Assembly: GCF_017976235.1 (NCBI RefSeq)
Contig: NZ_JACVHC010000003.1
Span: forward strand, 124,001 to 188,000
Length of the DNA: 64,000 nt
Reading direction: 5' to 3'
Origin: Pseudomonas anatoliensis
GTDB lineage: Bacteria; Pseudomonadota; Gammaproteobacteria; Pseudomonadales; Pseudomonadaceae
The translations under genes and the position numbers were made by a program. The notes under the pieces were generated by a model. The model searched no databases. It had not been told where the DNA came from and saw only the letters and a list, made by a program, of their open reading frames with translations. Shown one piece after another: positions 54,355-64,000 of this stretch (its first letter is position 1; every line of letters starts with the position of its first letter).

Positions 54355-54567
54355 TCACTGATTTCCAGTGATCGGGTTTAGTAGCCCGTGGTTACGCGAT
54401 GCGCATTGGCACCATTCAGTCGGGAATATCCCGCGCTTGATGGTAGCTGTTCGCAGGGCGCCTTCGGGTGCGCCGGTCGCGTCTCCCCGGTCTACTAACC
54501 TGCGTTCAGCTGCCACCCCTTCGTTTAGTAGCGATCCGGTGTCGGCTCCATTTACCGGAGACGAAAC
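54355..54567 (+). promoter_or_regulatory. Structured leader of the DUF6124 gene
   Basis: About 210 nt immediately before the gene contain several self-complementary segments: TCACTG-N5-CAGTGA (54355-54371), GGGAATATCCC, and GGCGC-C-TTCG-GGTGCGCC with a UUCG-type loop (about 54457-54474). Three related blocks TTTAGTAGC (54377 and 54524) and the near-complement TCTACTAAC (54491) could pair at long range. The stretch 54225-54354 further upstream has no gene. I recall similar leaders before other DUF6124/DUF3077 genes in Pseudomonas, but this was not checked. Confidence 0.5.
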
Positions 54568-54930
54568 ATGACTAAATCAACGCCACACCCGCCGGTCACC
54601 GACCCGGCCTCCCCGTACGAATCCCTCGACTCAAAAAAACTCAGCGACGCCGCCGAACGCGCCCTCGACCATTACCTCAATCCCGCCGCCAACATAATGG
54701 CCAGCACCAACGAACCCGAGCCCATGTACCTCGCCAACCCGAAGTACAACACCGAGTCCCTGCTGGCAAACGCCAGCGAAACCCTGGGTTCAGCGAGCGA
54801 AATGCTCAACAACTTCGCCGCGATGCTCGATACCTCGCACCGCAAGACCGCGTTGGGCATTGCGCAGGTCGTCATGCTCGGTGAACTGGCGGTGAATCAA
54901 GCGCTGGATCATGTTGAGTTGAAGGAATAG
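54568..54930 (+). CDS. DUF6124 family protein
   Basis: 120-residue soluble protein of unknown function found in many copies in fluorescent pseudomonads. It begins MTKSTPHPPVTDPASPYESLDSKKLSDAAERALDHYLNP and has helical middle and end segments (LLANASETLGSASEMLNNFAAML; RKTALGIAQVVMLGELAVNQALDHV). No signal peptide or membrane span. CGGAG precedes ATG 54568. It has its own leader and terminator, so it is a single-gene unit. Confidence 0.8.
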   Translation: MTKSTPHPPVTDPASPYESLDSKKLSDAAERALDHYLNPAANIMASTNEPEPMYLANPKYNTESLLANASETLGSASEMLNNFAAMLDTSHRKTALGIAQVVMLGELAVNQALDHVELKE

Positions 54931-54941
54931 TCACCCACAAA

Positions 54942-54966
54942 AAACCCGCCTCTCGGCGGGTTTCTT
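54942..54966 (+). terminator. Rho-independent terminator after DUF6124 gene
   Basis: AACCCGCC-TCTC-GGCGGGTT followed by TCTT; A-rich on the other side, so it may also end the convergent fba transcript. Confidence 0.85.
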
Positions 54967-54990
54967 GATTCAATGGTTTAACGCTCAGGC

Positions 54991-56055
54991 TTAGTTAACC
55001 TTGGCGTTCAACTCACCCTTCAGATAACGCTGGTACATCGCTTCCAGCGAGATCGGTTTGATCTTCGAAGCGTTACCGGCAGTGCCGAACGCTTCATAGC
55101 GAGCGATACATACGTCGCGCATTGCGGTCACGGTCGCGCCGAAGAATTTACGTGGGTCGAATTCGCTCGGGTTGGTGGCCATCAGGCGACGCATTGCACC
55201 GGTGGATGCCAGGCGCAGGTCGGTGTCGATGTTGACCTTGCGCACGCCGTATTTGATGCCTTCGACGATTTCTTCAACCGGTACGCCGTAGGTTTCTTTG
55301 ATGTCGCCGCCGTACTGGTTGATGATCGCCAGCCACTCTTGTGGCACCGACGAGGAACCGTGCATCACCAGGTGGGTGTTAGGGATGCGTTTGTGGATTT
55401 CCTTGATGCGGTCGATGGCCAGCACGTCGCCGGTAGGTGGCTTGGTGAACTTGTAGGCGCCGTGGCTGGTGCCGATGGCGATGGCCAATGCGTCGACCTG
55501 GGTGCGTTTGACGAAGTCAGCGGCTTCTTCCGGGTCGGTCAGCATTTGGCTGTGATCCAGAACGCCTTCAGCGCCGATGCCGTCTTCTTCACCCGCCATA
55601 CCGGTTTCCAGGGAACCCAGGCAGCCCAGCTCGCCTTCAACCGAAACGCCGCAGGCGTGAGCCATGGCTACGGTCTGCTGAGTGACGCGGACGTTGTAGT
55701 CGTAGTCGGTCGGGGTCTTGCCGTCTTCGCCGAGGGAGCCGTCCATCATTACCGAGCTGAAGCCCAGCTGGATCGAGCGCTGGCAGACGTCAGGGCTGGT
55801 GCCGTGGTCCTGGTGCATGCACACCGGGATGTGCGGGAATTCTTCGATCGCGGCCAGGATCAGGTGACGCAGGAATGGCGCGCCAGCGTATTTACGGGCG
55901 CCGGCCGAAGCCTGGACGATCACCGGGGAGTCAGTCTTGTCAGCGGCTTCCATGATGGCGCGCATCTGCTCAAGGTTGTTGACGTTGAAGGCTGGAACGC
56001 CGTAGCCGAACTCGGCTGCGTGGTCCAACATCTGGCGCATGCTGATAAGTGCCAT
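54991..56055 (-). CDS. fba: Fructose-bisphosphate aldolase class II
   Basis: 354-residue zinc aldolase (Calvin-cycle/CbbA subtype) interconverting fructose-1,6-bisphosphate with DHAP and glyceraldehyde-3-phosphate. The zinc/catalytic region [13 protein letters not shown] is around residues 79-91, with HGSSSVP and a later IDTDLRLA phosphate-binding segment. The start [27 protein letters not shown] is typical. It ends the tktA-epd-pgk-fba order of pseudomonads; two small lipoprotein genes separate it from pgk. Confidence 0.96.
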   Translation of the reverse strand: MALISMRQMLDHAAEFGYGVPAFNVNNLEQMRAIMEAADKTDSPVIVQASAGARKYAGAPFLRHLILAAIEEFPHIPVCMHQDHGTSPDVCQRSIQLGFSSVMMDGSLGEDGKTPTDYDYNVRVTQQTVAMAHACGVSVEGELGCLGSLETGMAGEEDGIGAEGVLDHSQMLTDPEEAADFVKRTQVDALAIAIGTSHGAYKFTKPPTGDVLAIDRIKEIHKRIPNTHLVMHGSSSVPQEWLAIINQYGGDIKETYGVPVEEIVEGIKYGVRKVNIDTDLRLASTGAMRRLMATNPSEFDPRKFFGATVTAMRDVCIARYEAFGTAGNASKIKPISLEAMYQRYLKGELNAKVN

Positions 56056-56195
56056 TGTGTGTGTCTCTCCCGGTTTGGGTCGTTAATCGTGCCAGCCTGC
56101 CGGAGCGGCGGCGGCTATTCAAGTGATTGCAGATCGGGGGTTGAGGCCCGGCCTGGTGATTCGATAAAGCAAAATCCTGAGAACTACACAGAACC

Positions 56196-56286
56196 CCTGT
56201 AGGAGTGAGCCTGCTCGCGATAGCGGCCTGACAGTCGCTGCAGTGCTGACTGCAGAATTGCTATCGCGAGCAGGCGAAGGCCTACA
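56196..56286. repeat. Inverted repeat element, family E
   Basis: GTAGGAGTGAGCCTGCTCGC faces GCGAGCAGGCGAAGGCCTAC, a palindromic pair seen once in the window, with an inner CGCTGCAGTGCTGACTGCAG segment. Confidence 0.85.
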
Positions 56287-56306
56287 ATGGGCCTGCGGTG
56301 TTGCAA

Positions 56307-56639
56307 TTACTCGGCTTTGCAGCCGCGGCCGATCAAGTCATTGGTAGCGACCCAGTACACCAGGCCTTCCTCACCCTTGACGTGAAACGCCAGCATGCCA
56401 TCGCTGTACAGCGCGCCCGAGGCACCCGGCTCTTCTTTCAGGCGATAGACCTGATCACCGCCGCCCAGTCGAACGTCGACTTCCTTCTGGCCGGCATCGG
56501 CGTAACGCCACAGCACTTTGGCCTGGCTGTCGCAGGTCCACGTAGTCCAGTTATCCGCCGGGGCGGACGACTGAAACAGGTTCAACTGCGCGCAACCGCC
56601 CAACAATGCCAACGCCGCAATGGCGATCAAGCCTTTCAT
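56307..56639 (-). CDS. MliC-type lysozyme inhibitor lipoprotein
   Basis: 110-residue lipoprotein: signal MKGLIAIAALALLGGC with lipobox LGGC (Cys 16), then the MliC domain (YADAGQKEVDVRLGGGDQVYRLKEEPGASGALYSDGMLAFHVKGEEGLVY) and the closing Cys in GRGC. Family members inhibit c-type lysozyme from the outer membrane; the conserved Ser/Lys loop appears as GASGALYSDG. Located between fba and pgk with another lipoprotein. Confidence 0.85.
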   Translation of the reverse strand: MKGLIAIAALALLGGCAQLNLFQSSAPADNWTTWTCDSQAKVLWRYADAGQKEVDVRLGGGDQVYRLKEEPGASGALYSDGMLAFHVKGEEGLVYWVATNDLIGRGCKAE

Positions 56640-56696
56640 CCGTGTTCCTCGACTGACGACACACCCCGCCAGCCCTGAGTTAAAGAGTCAGACCCG

Positions 56697-56918
56697 TCAA
56701 GGACAACCATGTTCCTTGACCGGGGTTTGCGTCTCGTATTTGTCCAGACCGTCCGGCCCGGAACGCTTGTTCAGCACCGGGTTGGTCTCGGCCTGCCAGT
56801 CAGCCTGATAACAGCCTTTCTGCACCGCGTCTGGCGCAGGCGTAGGCTCGGCCTTCGGGTTGCTCCCGCAGGCCGCCAGCGTACCGGTCAGCAACAACAA
56901 TGCTAACGACTTGACCAT
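56697..56918 (-). CDS. Small lipoprotein of unknown function
   Basis: 73-residue predicted lipoprotein, MVKSLALLLLTGTLAACGSN, with lipobox LAAC (Cys 17), a Pro-rich spacer (PKAEPTPAPD) and two further Cys (GCYQADW and the C-terminal GCP) that could form a disulfide. AGGAG lies 7 bp before the ATG. The frame continues upstream into pgk, so the true start is set by the ribosome site and signal peptide. It sits 34 bp after pgk and may be co-transcribed with it. Confidence 0.75.
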   Translation of the reverse strand: MVKSLALLLLTGTLAACGSNPKAEPTPAPDAVQKGCYQADWQAETNPVLNKRSGPDGLDKYETQTPVKEHGCP

Positions 56919-56952
56919 GTGAACACTCCTTTGCCTGGCCAAACGGGCGGCC

Positions 56953-58116
56953 TCAGGCCTTGGCCCGGCTTTCCAGGACTTCAACGGCTGGCAGCACTTT
57001 GCCTTCGACGAATTCGAGGAACGCGCCACCACCGGTGGAAATGTAGGAGATCTTTTCAGCCACGCCATATTTATCGATGGCCGCCAGGGTGTCACCACCG
57101 CCGGCAATCGAGAACGCAGCGCTGTCGGCAATGGCCTGAGCCAGCACTTTGGTGCCGTTGCCGAACTGGTCGAATTCGAACACACCGACCGGGCCGTTCC
57201 ACAGAATGGTTTTCGACGACTTCAGCAGTTCGGCGAAGTTGGCCGCGGTCTGAGGGCCGATATCCAGAATCATGTCATCGGCAGCAACGTCAGCAATCAG
57301 CTTGACGGTGGCTTCGGCGGACTCGGCGAATTCCTTGGCAACCACAACGTCGACCGGCAGCGGCACGCTGACCTTGGCAGCGATGGCGCGCGCGGTGTCG
57401 AGCAGATCCGGTTCGTACAGCGATTTGCCTACCGGATGACCGGCAGCGGCAAGGAAGGTGTTAGCGATGCCGCCACCGACGATCAGTTGATCGCAGATCT
57501 GGCTCAGGCTGTTCAGCACGTCGAGTTTAGTCGAGACCTTGGAGCCGGCAACGATGGCGGCCATTGGTTGCGCAGGCGCGCCGAGCGCTTTGCCCAGTGC
57601 ATCCAGCTCAGCGGCCAGCAGCGGGCCAGCGGCGGCGACTTTGGCAAATTTGGCCACGCCGTGGGTCGAACCCTCGGCGCGGTGAGCGGTGCCGAACGCA
57701 TCCATCACGAACACATCGCACAGGGCGGCGTATTGCTGGGCCAGTTCGTCAGCGTTCTTTTTCTCGCCCTTGTTGAAGCGCACGTTTTCGAACAGCACGA
57801 TGTCGCCGGCCTTGACGTCAACGCCGCCCAGGTAATCGGCCACCAGCGGCACTTCACGACCCAGAGCCTTGCTCAGGTAGTCAGCGACTGGCTTGAGACT
57901 GTTCTCGGCGGAGAACTCGCCTTCGGTCGGACGGCCAAGGTGCGAGCACACCATAACGGCGGCACCTTTTTCCAGGGCCAGCTTGATGGTCGGCAGCGAA
58001 GCCAGGATTCGCGCATCGCTGGTGACAACACCGTCCTTGACTGGGACGTTGAGGTCTTCGCGGATCAATACGCGCTTACCTTGCAGATCGAGGTCGGACA
58101 TCTTCAACACGGTCAT
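56953..58116 (-). CDS. pgk: Phosphoglycerate kinase
   Basis: 387-residue glycolytic kinase (1,3-bisphosphoglycerate plus ADP to 3-phosphoglycerate plus ATP). [15 protein letters not shown] (about residues 14-28) and ATP-site segments [13 protein letters not shown] and [13 protein letters not shown] are present. ATG 58116 has AGGAAG 8 bp upstream, and this ribosome site overlaps the stop codon of epd (TAGGAAG), so translation is coupled. An ATG three codons earlier lacks a ribosome site. Confidence 0.96.
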   Translation of the reverse strand: MTVLKMSDLDLQGKRVLIREDLNVPVKDGVVTSDARILASLPTIKLALEKGAAVMVCSHLGRPTEGEFSAENSLKPVADYLSKALGREVPLVADYLGGVDVKAGDIVLFENVRFNKGEKKNADELAQQYAALCDVFVMDAFGTAHRAEGSTHGVAKFAKVAAAGPLLAAELDALGKALGAPAQPMAAIVAGSKVSTKLDVLNSLSQICDQLIVGGGIANTFLAAAGHPVGKSLYEPDLLDTARAIAAKVSVPLPVDVVVAKEFAESAEATVKLIADVAADDMILDIGPQTAANFAELLKSSKTILWNGPVGVFEFDQFGNGTKVLAQAIADSAAFSIAGGGDTLAAIDKYGVAEKISYISTGGGAFLEFVEGKVLPAVEVLESRAKA

Positions 58117-58128
58117 GGGTCGCACTTC

Positions 58129-59181
58129 CTACGGTTTTTTTGAAGTTGCTGTTTGCAGATAGTGTTCTGCAACGTCCAGCATTCGGTTGGCAAAACCCCA
58201 CTCGTTGTCGAACCAGGCCAGGATGTTTACCAGCCGGGGGCCGGAAACGCGGGTCTGACTGGCATCGACGATGGCCGAATGTGGGTCGTGGTTGAAATCA
58301 CAACTGGCGTGAGGCAATTCGGTGTAGGCCAAAAGACCCTTGAGCGGGCCGCTGGTGGCGGCTTCACGCAGGATCCGATTGACCTCATTGGCGTCGGTCG
58401 CCGTGGCGGTCTGCATCGTGATGTCGAGGCACGACACGTTGACCGTCGGCACGCGTACGGCTTTGGCCTGAATTCGGCCGGCAAGTTCCGGCAGCAGGCG
58501 CTCGATACCGCGCGCCAGACCAGTGGACACCGGGATCACCGACTGGAACGCCGAACGGGTACGGCGCAGGTCTTCGTGGTGATAGGCGTCGATCACTGGC
58601 TGATCGTTCATCGCCGAGTGAATCGTGGTGATCGACACGTACTCGAGGCCGATCGCCTTGTCGAGCAGACGCAACAGCGGCACGCCGCAGTTGGTGGTAC
58701 AGGAGGCGTTGGACACCAGCAGTTCGTCGCCGGTCAGGCAGTCCTGATTGACGCCGTAAACGATGGTGGCGTCGACATCCGCCTCGCTGGCCATCGGCTG
58801 CGAGAACAGCACGCGCGGCGCGCCGGCGTTGAGAAACCGCTGGCCGTCTTCACGGGTGTTGTAGGCGCCGGAACATTCAAGCACCAGATCAACGCCCAGC
58901 GACGCCCAATCGATGCCTTCGGGGGTGGCACTGCGCAGAACCTTCACGCAGTCGCCATTAATATGCAGACAGTCGCCCTCGACCCGCACTTCGCCGGGGA
59001 ACCGGCCGTGGGTAGAGTCGAAGCGTGTCAGGTATTCGATGCTGGCCATGTCAGCCAGATCGTTGATCGCGACAATTTCAAACCCGGCTTTCTCGCCTCG
59101 CTCAAACAACGCACGCAAGACGCAACGACCAATCCGGCCGTAGCCGTTGAGTGCAACTTTGTAAGGACGCGGTTGAGGCAT
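58129..59181 (-). CDS. epd: Erythrose-4-phosphate dehydrogenase
   Basis: 350-residue GAPDH-family enzyme, oxidising erythrose-4-phosphate towards pyridoxal phosphate synthesis. NAD motif VALNGYGRIGRCVLRAL (residues 9-25) and catalytic SNASCTTNC (about residue 150). Assigned as epd rather than gapA by position between tktA and pgk, the usual pseudomonad order. MPQPRPYKVALNGYG at 59181 is the start; the upstream extension runs through a REP pair. Its TAG stop lies 12 bp before pgk. Confidence 0.93.
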   Translation of the reverse strand: MPQPRPYKVALNGYGRIGRCVLRALFERGEKAGFEIVAINDLADMASIEYLTRFDSTHGRFPGEVRVEGDCLHINGDCVKVLRSATPEGIDWASLGVDLVLECSGAYNTREDGQRFLNAGAPRVLFSQPMASEADVDATIVYGVNQDCLTGDELLVSNASCTTNCGVPLLRLLDKAIGLEYVSITTIHSAMNDQPVIDAYHHEDLRRTRSAFQSVIPVSTGLARGIERLLPELAGRIQAKAVRVPTVNVSCLDITMQTATATDANEVNRILREAATSGPLKGLLAYTELPHASCDFNHDPHSAIVDASQTRVSGPRLVNILAWFDNEWGFANRMLDVAEHYLQTATSKKP

Positions 59182-59217
59182 GGGGTTCTCAATAGTGTTC
59201 GCTGACAACATAACCCC

Positions 59218-59305
59218 ATGTAGGAGCTGCCGGAGGCTGCGATCTTTTGATCCTGTTTTTAGATCAAGATCAAAAGATCGCAGCCTCCGGCAGCTCCTAC
59301 AGGGG
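59218..59305. repeat. REP-type inverted pair, family A
   Basis: Inward-facing pair between tktA and epd with the GGAGG/CCTCC tip on both arms, a compensated variant of the usual GAAGG/CCTTC. Confidence 0.9.
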
Positions 59306-59339
59306 AACGCGGTGGCCGGGGCCACCGCATTCGTACTGC

Positions 59340-61337
59340 TTAGTCTTCCAGCAGCTCTTCAGCCTGACCCAGGATGTTTTCCAGGGTGAAACCGAATTCC
59401 TCGAACAGTGCTGGCGCAGGCGCCGATTCACCGTAAGTGGTCATGCCGATCACGCGACCTTCCAGACCCACGTACTTGAACCAGAAGTCGGCGTGAGCCG
59501 CTTCGATCGCGATACGCGCGCTGACCTGCAACGGCAGGACGGCTTGCTTGTAGCCAGCATCCTGAGCATCGAACACGCTGGTGCAAGGCATCGAAACCAC
59601 GCGCACCTTGCGGCCCTGCTCGGTCAGTTTGTCGAAGGCTTGAACAGCCAGGCCGACTTCCGAACCGGTTGCAATCAGGATCAGCTCAGGCTCGCCTGCG
59701 CAGTCCTTCAGCACGTAGCCACCGCGGCTGATGTCGGCAATCTGGCCAGCATCACGGGTTTGGTGCTGCAGGTTCTGACGCGAGAAGATCAGCGCCGATG
59801 GACCGTCCTTGCGCTCCAGAGCGTTTTTCCAGGCCACCGCCGATTCAACGGCATCGGCTGGACGCCAGGTGTCGAGGTTCGGTGTAGTGCGCAGGCTGGT
59901 CAGTTGCTCGATCGGCTGGTGCGTCGGGCCGTCTTCGCCCAGACCGATGGAGTCGTGGGTGTAGACGTGGATCACTTGCTTCTTCATCAGCGCCGACATG
60001 CGCACAGCGTTGCGAGCGTATTCCATGAACATCAGGAAGGTCGCGCCGTAAGGCACCAGGCCGCCGTGCAGGGTGACGCCGTTCATGATCGCGGTCATGC
60101 CGAATTCGCGCACGCCGTAATACATGTAGTTGCCGCTGGCATCTTCAGCGCTGACACCTTTGCAACCTTTCCACAGGGTCAGGTTGGAACCGGCCAGGTC
60201 AGCCGAACCACCGAGCAGTTCCGGCAGCAGCGGGCCGAACGCGTTCAGGGTGTTCTGGCTGGCTTTACGGCTGGCGATGGTTTCGCCTTTGGCAGCGACT
60301 TCAGCGATGTAGGCCGAGGCTTTTTCGGAGAAGTCGGCTGGCAGTTCACCGCTCAGACGACGGATCAGTTCGTTGGCTTCGGTCGGGAACGCGGCGGAGT
60401 AGGCAGCGAAACGCTGATCCCACTCGGCTTCTACAGCGCGGCCGGATTCTTTGGCATCCCACTCGGCATAGATGTCGGCCGGGATTTCGAACGGGCCGTG
60501 GTTCCAGTTCAGCGCCTGACGGGTCAGAGCAATTTCCGCGTCACCCAGTGGGGCGCCGTGGCAATCTTCTTTGCCTTGCTTGTTCGGCGAACCGAAACCG
60601 ATGGTGGTCTTGCAGCAGATCAGCGTCGGCTGCGCGCTCTTGCGAGCGGTTTCGATGGCGGTCTTGATCTCTTCCGGGTCGTGACCGTCAACGTTGCGGA
60701 TCACCTGCCAGTTGTAGGCTTCGAAACGCTTCGGCGTGTCATCGGTGAACCAGCCTTCGACTTCGCCGTCGATGGAGATGCCGTTGTCATCGTAGAAGGC
60801 GATCAGCTTGCCCAGACCCAAAGTACCGGCCAGGGAAGCGACTTCGTGGGAAATGCCTTCCATCATGCAGCCATCACCCAGGAACACATAGGTGTGGTGG
60901 TCAACGATGTTGTGGCTCGGACGGTTGAACTGCGCCGCCAGGACTTTTTCTGCCAGGGCGAAGCCCACAGCGTTGGCCAGACCCTGACCCAACGGGCCCG
61001 TGGTGGTCTCGACGCCTGGGGTGTAACCGAATTCCGGGTGACCCGGGGTGCGGCTGTGCAGTTGACGGAACTGTTTGAGGTCTTCGATCGACAGGTCGTA
61101 ACCGGTCAGGTGCAGCAGCGAATAGATCAACATCGAGCCATGGCCGTTGGACAGCACGAAGCGGTCACGGTCGGCGAACGATGGATTGCTCGGGTTGTGC
61201 TTGAGGTAGTCGCGCCAAAGCACTTCGGCGATATCTGCCATACCCATAGGTGCACCGGGATGGCCGCTGTTGGCTTTTTGCACGGCATCCATGCTGAGGG
61301 CACGAATGGCGTTGGCACGCTCACGACGGCTAGGCAT
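59340..61337 (-). CDS. tktA: Transketolase
   Basis: 665-residue thiamine-diphosphate enzyme of the pentose phosphate pathway; it also supplies erythrose-4-phosphate for Epd. ThDP motif [32 protein letters not shown] is around residues 155-187, and the pyrimidine-domain [14 protein letters not shown] and [18 protein letters not shown] segments are at about 445-490. [32 protein letters not shown] is the standard start. It is divergent from the sahR-type gene with a perfect palindrome in the gap. Confidence 0.96.
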   Translation of the reverse strand: MPSRRERANAIRALSMDAVQKANSGHPGAPMGMADIAEVLWRDYLKHNPSNPSFADRDRFVLSNGHGSMLIYSLLHLTGYDLSIEDLKQFRQLHSRTPGHPEFGYTPGVETTTGPLGQGLANAVGFALAEKVLAAQFNRPSHNIVDHHTYVFLGDGCMMEGISHEVASLAGTLGLGKLIAFYDDNGISIDGEVEGWFTDDTPKRFEAYNWQVIRNVDGHDPEEIKTAIETARKSAQPTLICCKTTIGFGSPNKQGKEDCHGAPLGDAEIALTRQALNWNHGPFEIPADIYAEWDAKESGRAVEAEWDQRFAAYSAAFPTEANELIRRLSGELPADFSEKASAYIAEVAAKGETIASRKASQNTLNAFGPLLPELLGGSADLAGSNLTLWKGCKGVSAEDASGNYMYYGVREFGMTAIMNGVTLHGGLVPYGATFLMFMEYARNAVRMSALMKKQVIHVYTHDSIGLGEDGPTHQPIEQLTSLRTTPNLDTWRPADAVESAVAWKNALERKDGPSALIFSRQNLQHQTRDAGQIADISRGGYVLKDCAGEPELILIATGSEVGLAVQAFDKLTEQGRKVRVVSMPCTSVFDAQDAGYKQAVLPLQVSARIAIEAAHADFWFKYVGLEGRVIGMTTYGESAPAPALFEEFGFTLENILGQAEELLED

Positions 61338-61532
61338 CGCTGATCTCCTGGGTGTGAATAGATTGAAACGGAAAAAAGGAGGGCATTTTCCCTCACCGGA
61401 GCGCCTCGGGGCAATGACAGATAGTCATCCGGCAACGTTTTTCCAATGGATAGCGGCGGATTGAGCAGGTGAAACCTTTCCGCTGTTCGTTTGTAGAGTT
61501 AACCATTCCGTGAGAAGTGCCATCTATCGAGC

Positions 61533-61587
61533 AATATCAAAACTTTTTGATATTGGCCTTGCGGTGATTTACCCCCGTCTCTAGACT
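61533..61587. promoter_or_regulatory. SahR-type operator and sahR promoter
   Basis: A 22-bp perfect inverted repeat AATATCAAAA-CT-TTTTGATATT (61533-61554) lies in the tktA-sahR gap. Downstream, TTGCGG (61559-61564), 17 bp, TAGACT (61582-61587) form a promoter whose start would be within a base or two of the sahR ATG, implying a leaderless mRNA. Such ATATCAA-type palindromes are known for ArsR-family methionine-cycle regulators. Confidence 0.65.
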
Positions 61588-61595
61588 GCTGCCCC

Positions 61596-62591
61596 ATGAA
61601 CTTACGCGTGCCTTCCATTCGACATGACGATTGCGACGAGCTGGCGGCCCTGTGCAAGGCCGGCGGCGATCCGCTGCGCCTGAATGTATTGCGCGCGCTG
61701 GCCAACGACTCGTTCGGTGTGCTGGAACTGGCACAGATTTTCGGCATCGGTCAGTCCGGCATGAGTCATCACCTTAAAGTGTTGGCGCAAGCCGATCTGG
61801 TGGCGACCCGCCGCGAAGGCAACGCGATTTTCTATCGCCGCGCCCTGCCCCACACCGAATTGCTGGGTGGCAAGTTGCACGCCGCATTGTTAGAAGAAGT
61901 CGACAACCTGATGCTGCCTGACGACGTTCAAGCGCGAATCACTCAGGTTCACGGGCAACGGGCAGCCGCCAGCCAGGACTTTTTCGCCCGGGTAGCTGAG
62001 AAATTTCGCGCCCAGCAAGACTTGATCGCAGGCCTGCCGCAATACCGTGAAAGCGTGCTGGCGCTGCTCGACAAACTGAATTTCGATGGTGCTGCCACGG
62101 CCATTGAAGTCGGCCCCGGCGATGGTGCTTTCCTGCCGGAACTGGCGCGTCGTTTCAGCACCGTAACCGCGCTGGACAACAGCCCGGCGATGCTCGAACT
62201 GGCGCGTCAGGTATGCGTTCGTGAACAACTGGCTAACGTCAGCCTGCAATTGGCCGATGCATTGAACGGCACCAGCCTTCAGGCCGATTGCGTTGTGTTG
62301 AATATGGTGTTGCACCATTTCGCCGCGCCGGCCGAAGCGCTCAAGCACATGGCCGACTTGCTGCAACCGGGCGGTAGCCTGCTCGTGACAGAGTTATGTA
62401 GCCACAACCAGAGTTGGGCCAGGGAGGCCTGCGGTGATCTGTGGTTGGGGTTTGAACAGGACGATTTGGCCCGTTGGGCCACCGCTGCGGGACTCGTTCC
62501 CGGGGAAAGCCTGTATGTAGGCTTACGTAATGGTTTCCAGATCCAGGTCCGCCACTTTCAGCGACCGGCTGGCGACACTCACCATCGGTAA
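61596..62591 (+). CDS. sahR: ArsR-family regulator fused to a SAM-dependent methyltransferase domain (SahR type)
   Basis: 331-residue fusion: N-terminal ArsR winged helix (about 10-95; FGVLELAQIFGIGQSGMSHHLKVLAQADLVATRREGNAIFY) and a class I methyltransferase-like domain (about 150-300; AIEVGPGDGAFLPELA). SahR proteins of this build repress S-adenosylhomocysteine and methionine cycle genes and sense SAH/SAM; linkage to metK 18 bp downstream and the nearby palindrome fit. No ribosome site is seen before ATG. A methylating activity is not proven. Confidence 0.85.
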   Translation: MNLRVPSIRHDDCDELAALCKAGGDPLRLNVLRALANDSFGVLELAQIFGIGQSGMSHHLKVLAQADLVATRREGNAIFYRRALPHTELLGGKLHAALLEEVDNLMLPDDVQARITQVHGQRAAASQDFFARVAEKFRAQQDLIAGLPQYRESVLALLDKLNFDGAATAIEVGPGDGAFLPELARRFSTVTALDNSPAMLELARQVCVREQLANVSLQLADALNGTSLQADCVVLNMVLHHFAAPAEALKHMADLLQPGGSLLVTELCSHNQSWAREACGDLWLGFEQDDLARWATAAGLVPGESLYVGLRNGFQIQVRHFQRPAGDTHHR

Positions 62592-62609
62592 ATTCAGGAA
62601 AAAATCGAG

Positions 62610-63800
<1,191 letters not shown>

Positions 63801-63815
63801 TTCCCTGGCTGCATG

Positions 63816-63853
63816 AAAAGCCCCGCACGGTTCGCGCCGTGCGGGGCTTTTTT
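63816..63853 (+). terminator. Rho-independent terminator after metK
   Basis: AAAAGCCCCGCACGG / CCGTGCGGGGCTTTTTT with a short loop; A and T tracts on both sides make it potentially bidirectional. Confidence 0.92.
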
Positions 63854-63862
63854 ATGGTTTCA

Positions 63863-63950
63863 AGATCAAAAGATCGCAGCCTTCGGCAGCTCCTACAGGT
63901 GAAATACATACCTCGTGTAGGAGCTGCCGAAGGCTGCGATCTTTTGATCT
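63863..63950. repeat. REP pair, family A, outward-facing
   Basis: GATCAAAAGATCGCAGCC arm followed by GTAGGAGCTGCCGAAGG arm, between the metK terminator and the window end. Confidence 0.9.
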
Positions 63951-64000
63951 TCAGCGCTGCGCAACACCCCGCAAAACACCCGACCGACCTCGCTGAAAAT
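63951..64000 (-). other. Possible 3' end of a minus-strand gene at the window edge
   Basis: A minus-strand frame ending with TGA at 63951-63953 gives ...FQRGRSGVLRGVAQR and abuts the REP pair exactly as several other gene ends here do. With 15 codons visible it cannot be identified and may be chance. Confidence 0.25.

Noticed and set aside
59247-61343. Plus-strand frame of 698 codons opposite tktA.
   Set aside because: Shadow of transketolase; starts inside a REP arm and lacks any recognisable protein feature.

Overview
The window is a GC-rich chromosomal stretch from a fluorescent pseudomonad, most likely the Pseudomonas fluorescens group. Three things support this: the gene set and gene order for glycine betaine, choline and carnitine use match Pseudomonas; the proteins read as Pseudomonas orthologues; and the gaps are filled with the short palindromic repeats typical of the P. 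fluorescens group. No phage, insertion sequence, CRISPR array, rRNA or tRNA was recognised.

Region 1 (1-31.4 kb) is a quaternary-amine catabolic island. On the minus strand sit the start of the sarcosine oxidase operon (glyA1-soxB-soxD, running off the left edge), then traX-like, threonine aldolase and SDR genes. The divergent gbcB/gbcA pair removes the first methyl group of glycine betaine. A minus-strand operon at 9.5-17.3 kb (dipeptidase, DUF5943, dgcA, dgcB, etfA, etfB) demethylates dimethylglycine. After three small genes comes the carnitine cluster (cdhR divergent from caiX-cdhC-cdhA-cdhB), which turns carnitine into glycine betaine. Next are gbdR (the master activator), sdaB (serine to pyruvate) and the choXWV choline/betaine ABC importer. 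The flow is carnitine or choline -> glycine betaine -> dimethylglycine -> sarcosine -> glycine -> serine -> pyruvate.

Region 2 (31.5-38.1 kb) holds betT divergent from betI-betB-betA, which import choline and oxidise it to glycine betaine. A perfect 20-bp palindrome in the shared promoter is the likely BetI operator.

Region 3 (38.4-54.1 kb) is more general: a TldD/PmbA pair, an MFS pump, dbpA, a BaiN-type flavoprotein, yccS, a periplasmic binding protein, an acetyltransferase, a winged-helix regulator, a YgjP-type metallopeptidase, a REC-PAS-GGDEF-EAL protein and a PL7 alginate lyase. A DUF6124 gene with a long structured leader follows.

Region 4 (55-63.8 kb) is a central-carbon block on the minus strand (tktA, epd, pgk, two small lipoproteins, fba). 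It is divergent from a SahR-type regulator and metK.

The most striking unexplained signal lies between gbcA and etfB. It is a degenerate tandem array of four units (period 182, 182, 150 bp), each with a perfect DnaA box (TTATCCACA) at an almost constant distance from a T-tract/GATC motif. Three more perfect boxes lie inside the adjacent etfB/etfA genes. A candidate small RNA beside gbdR, several candidate AraC-type operators and the DUF6124 leader are the other items worth a second look.
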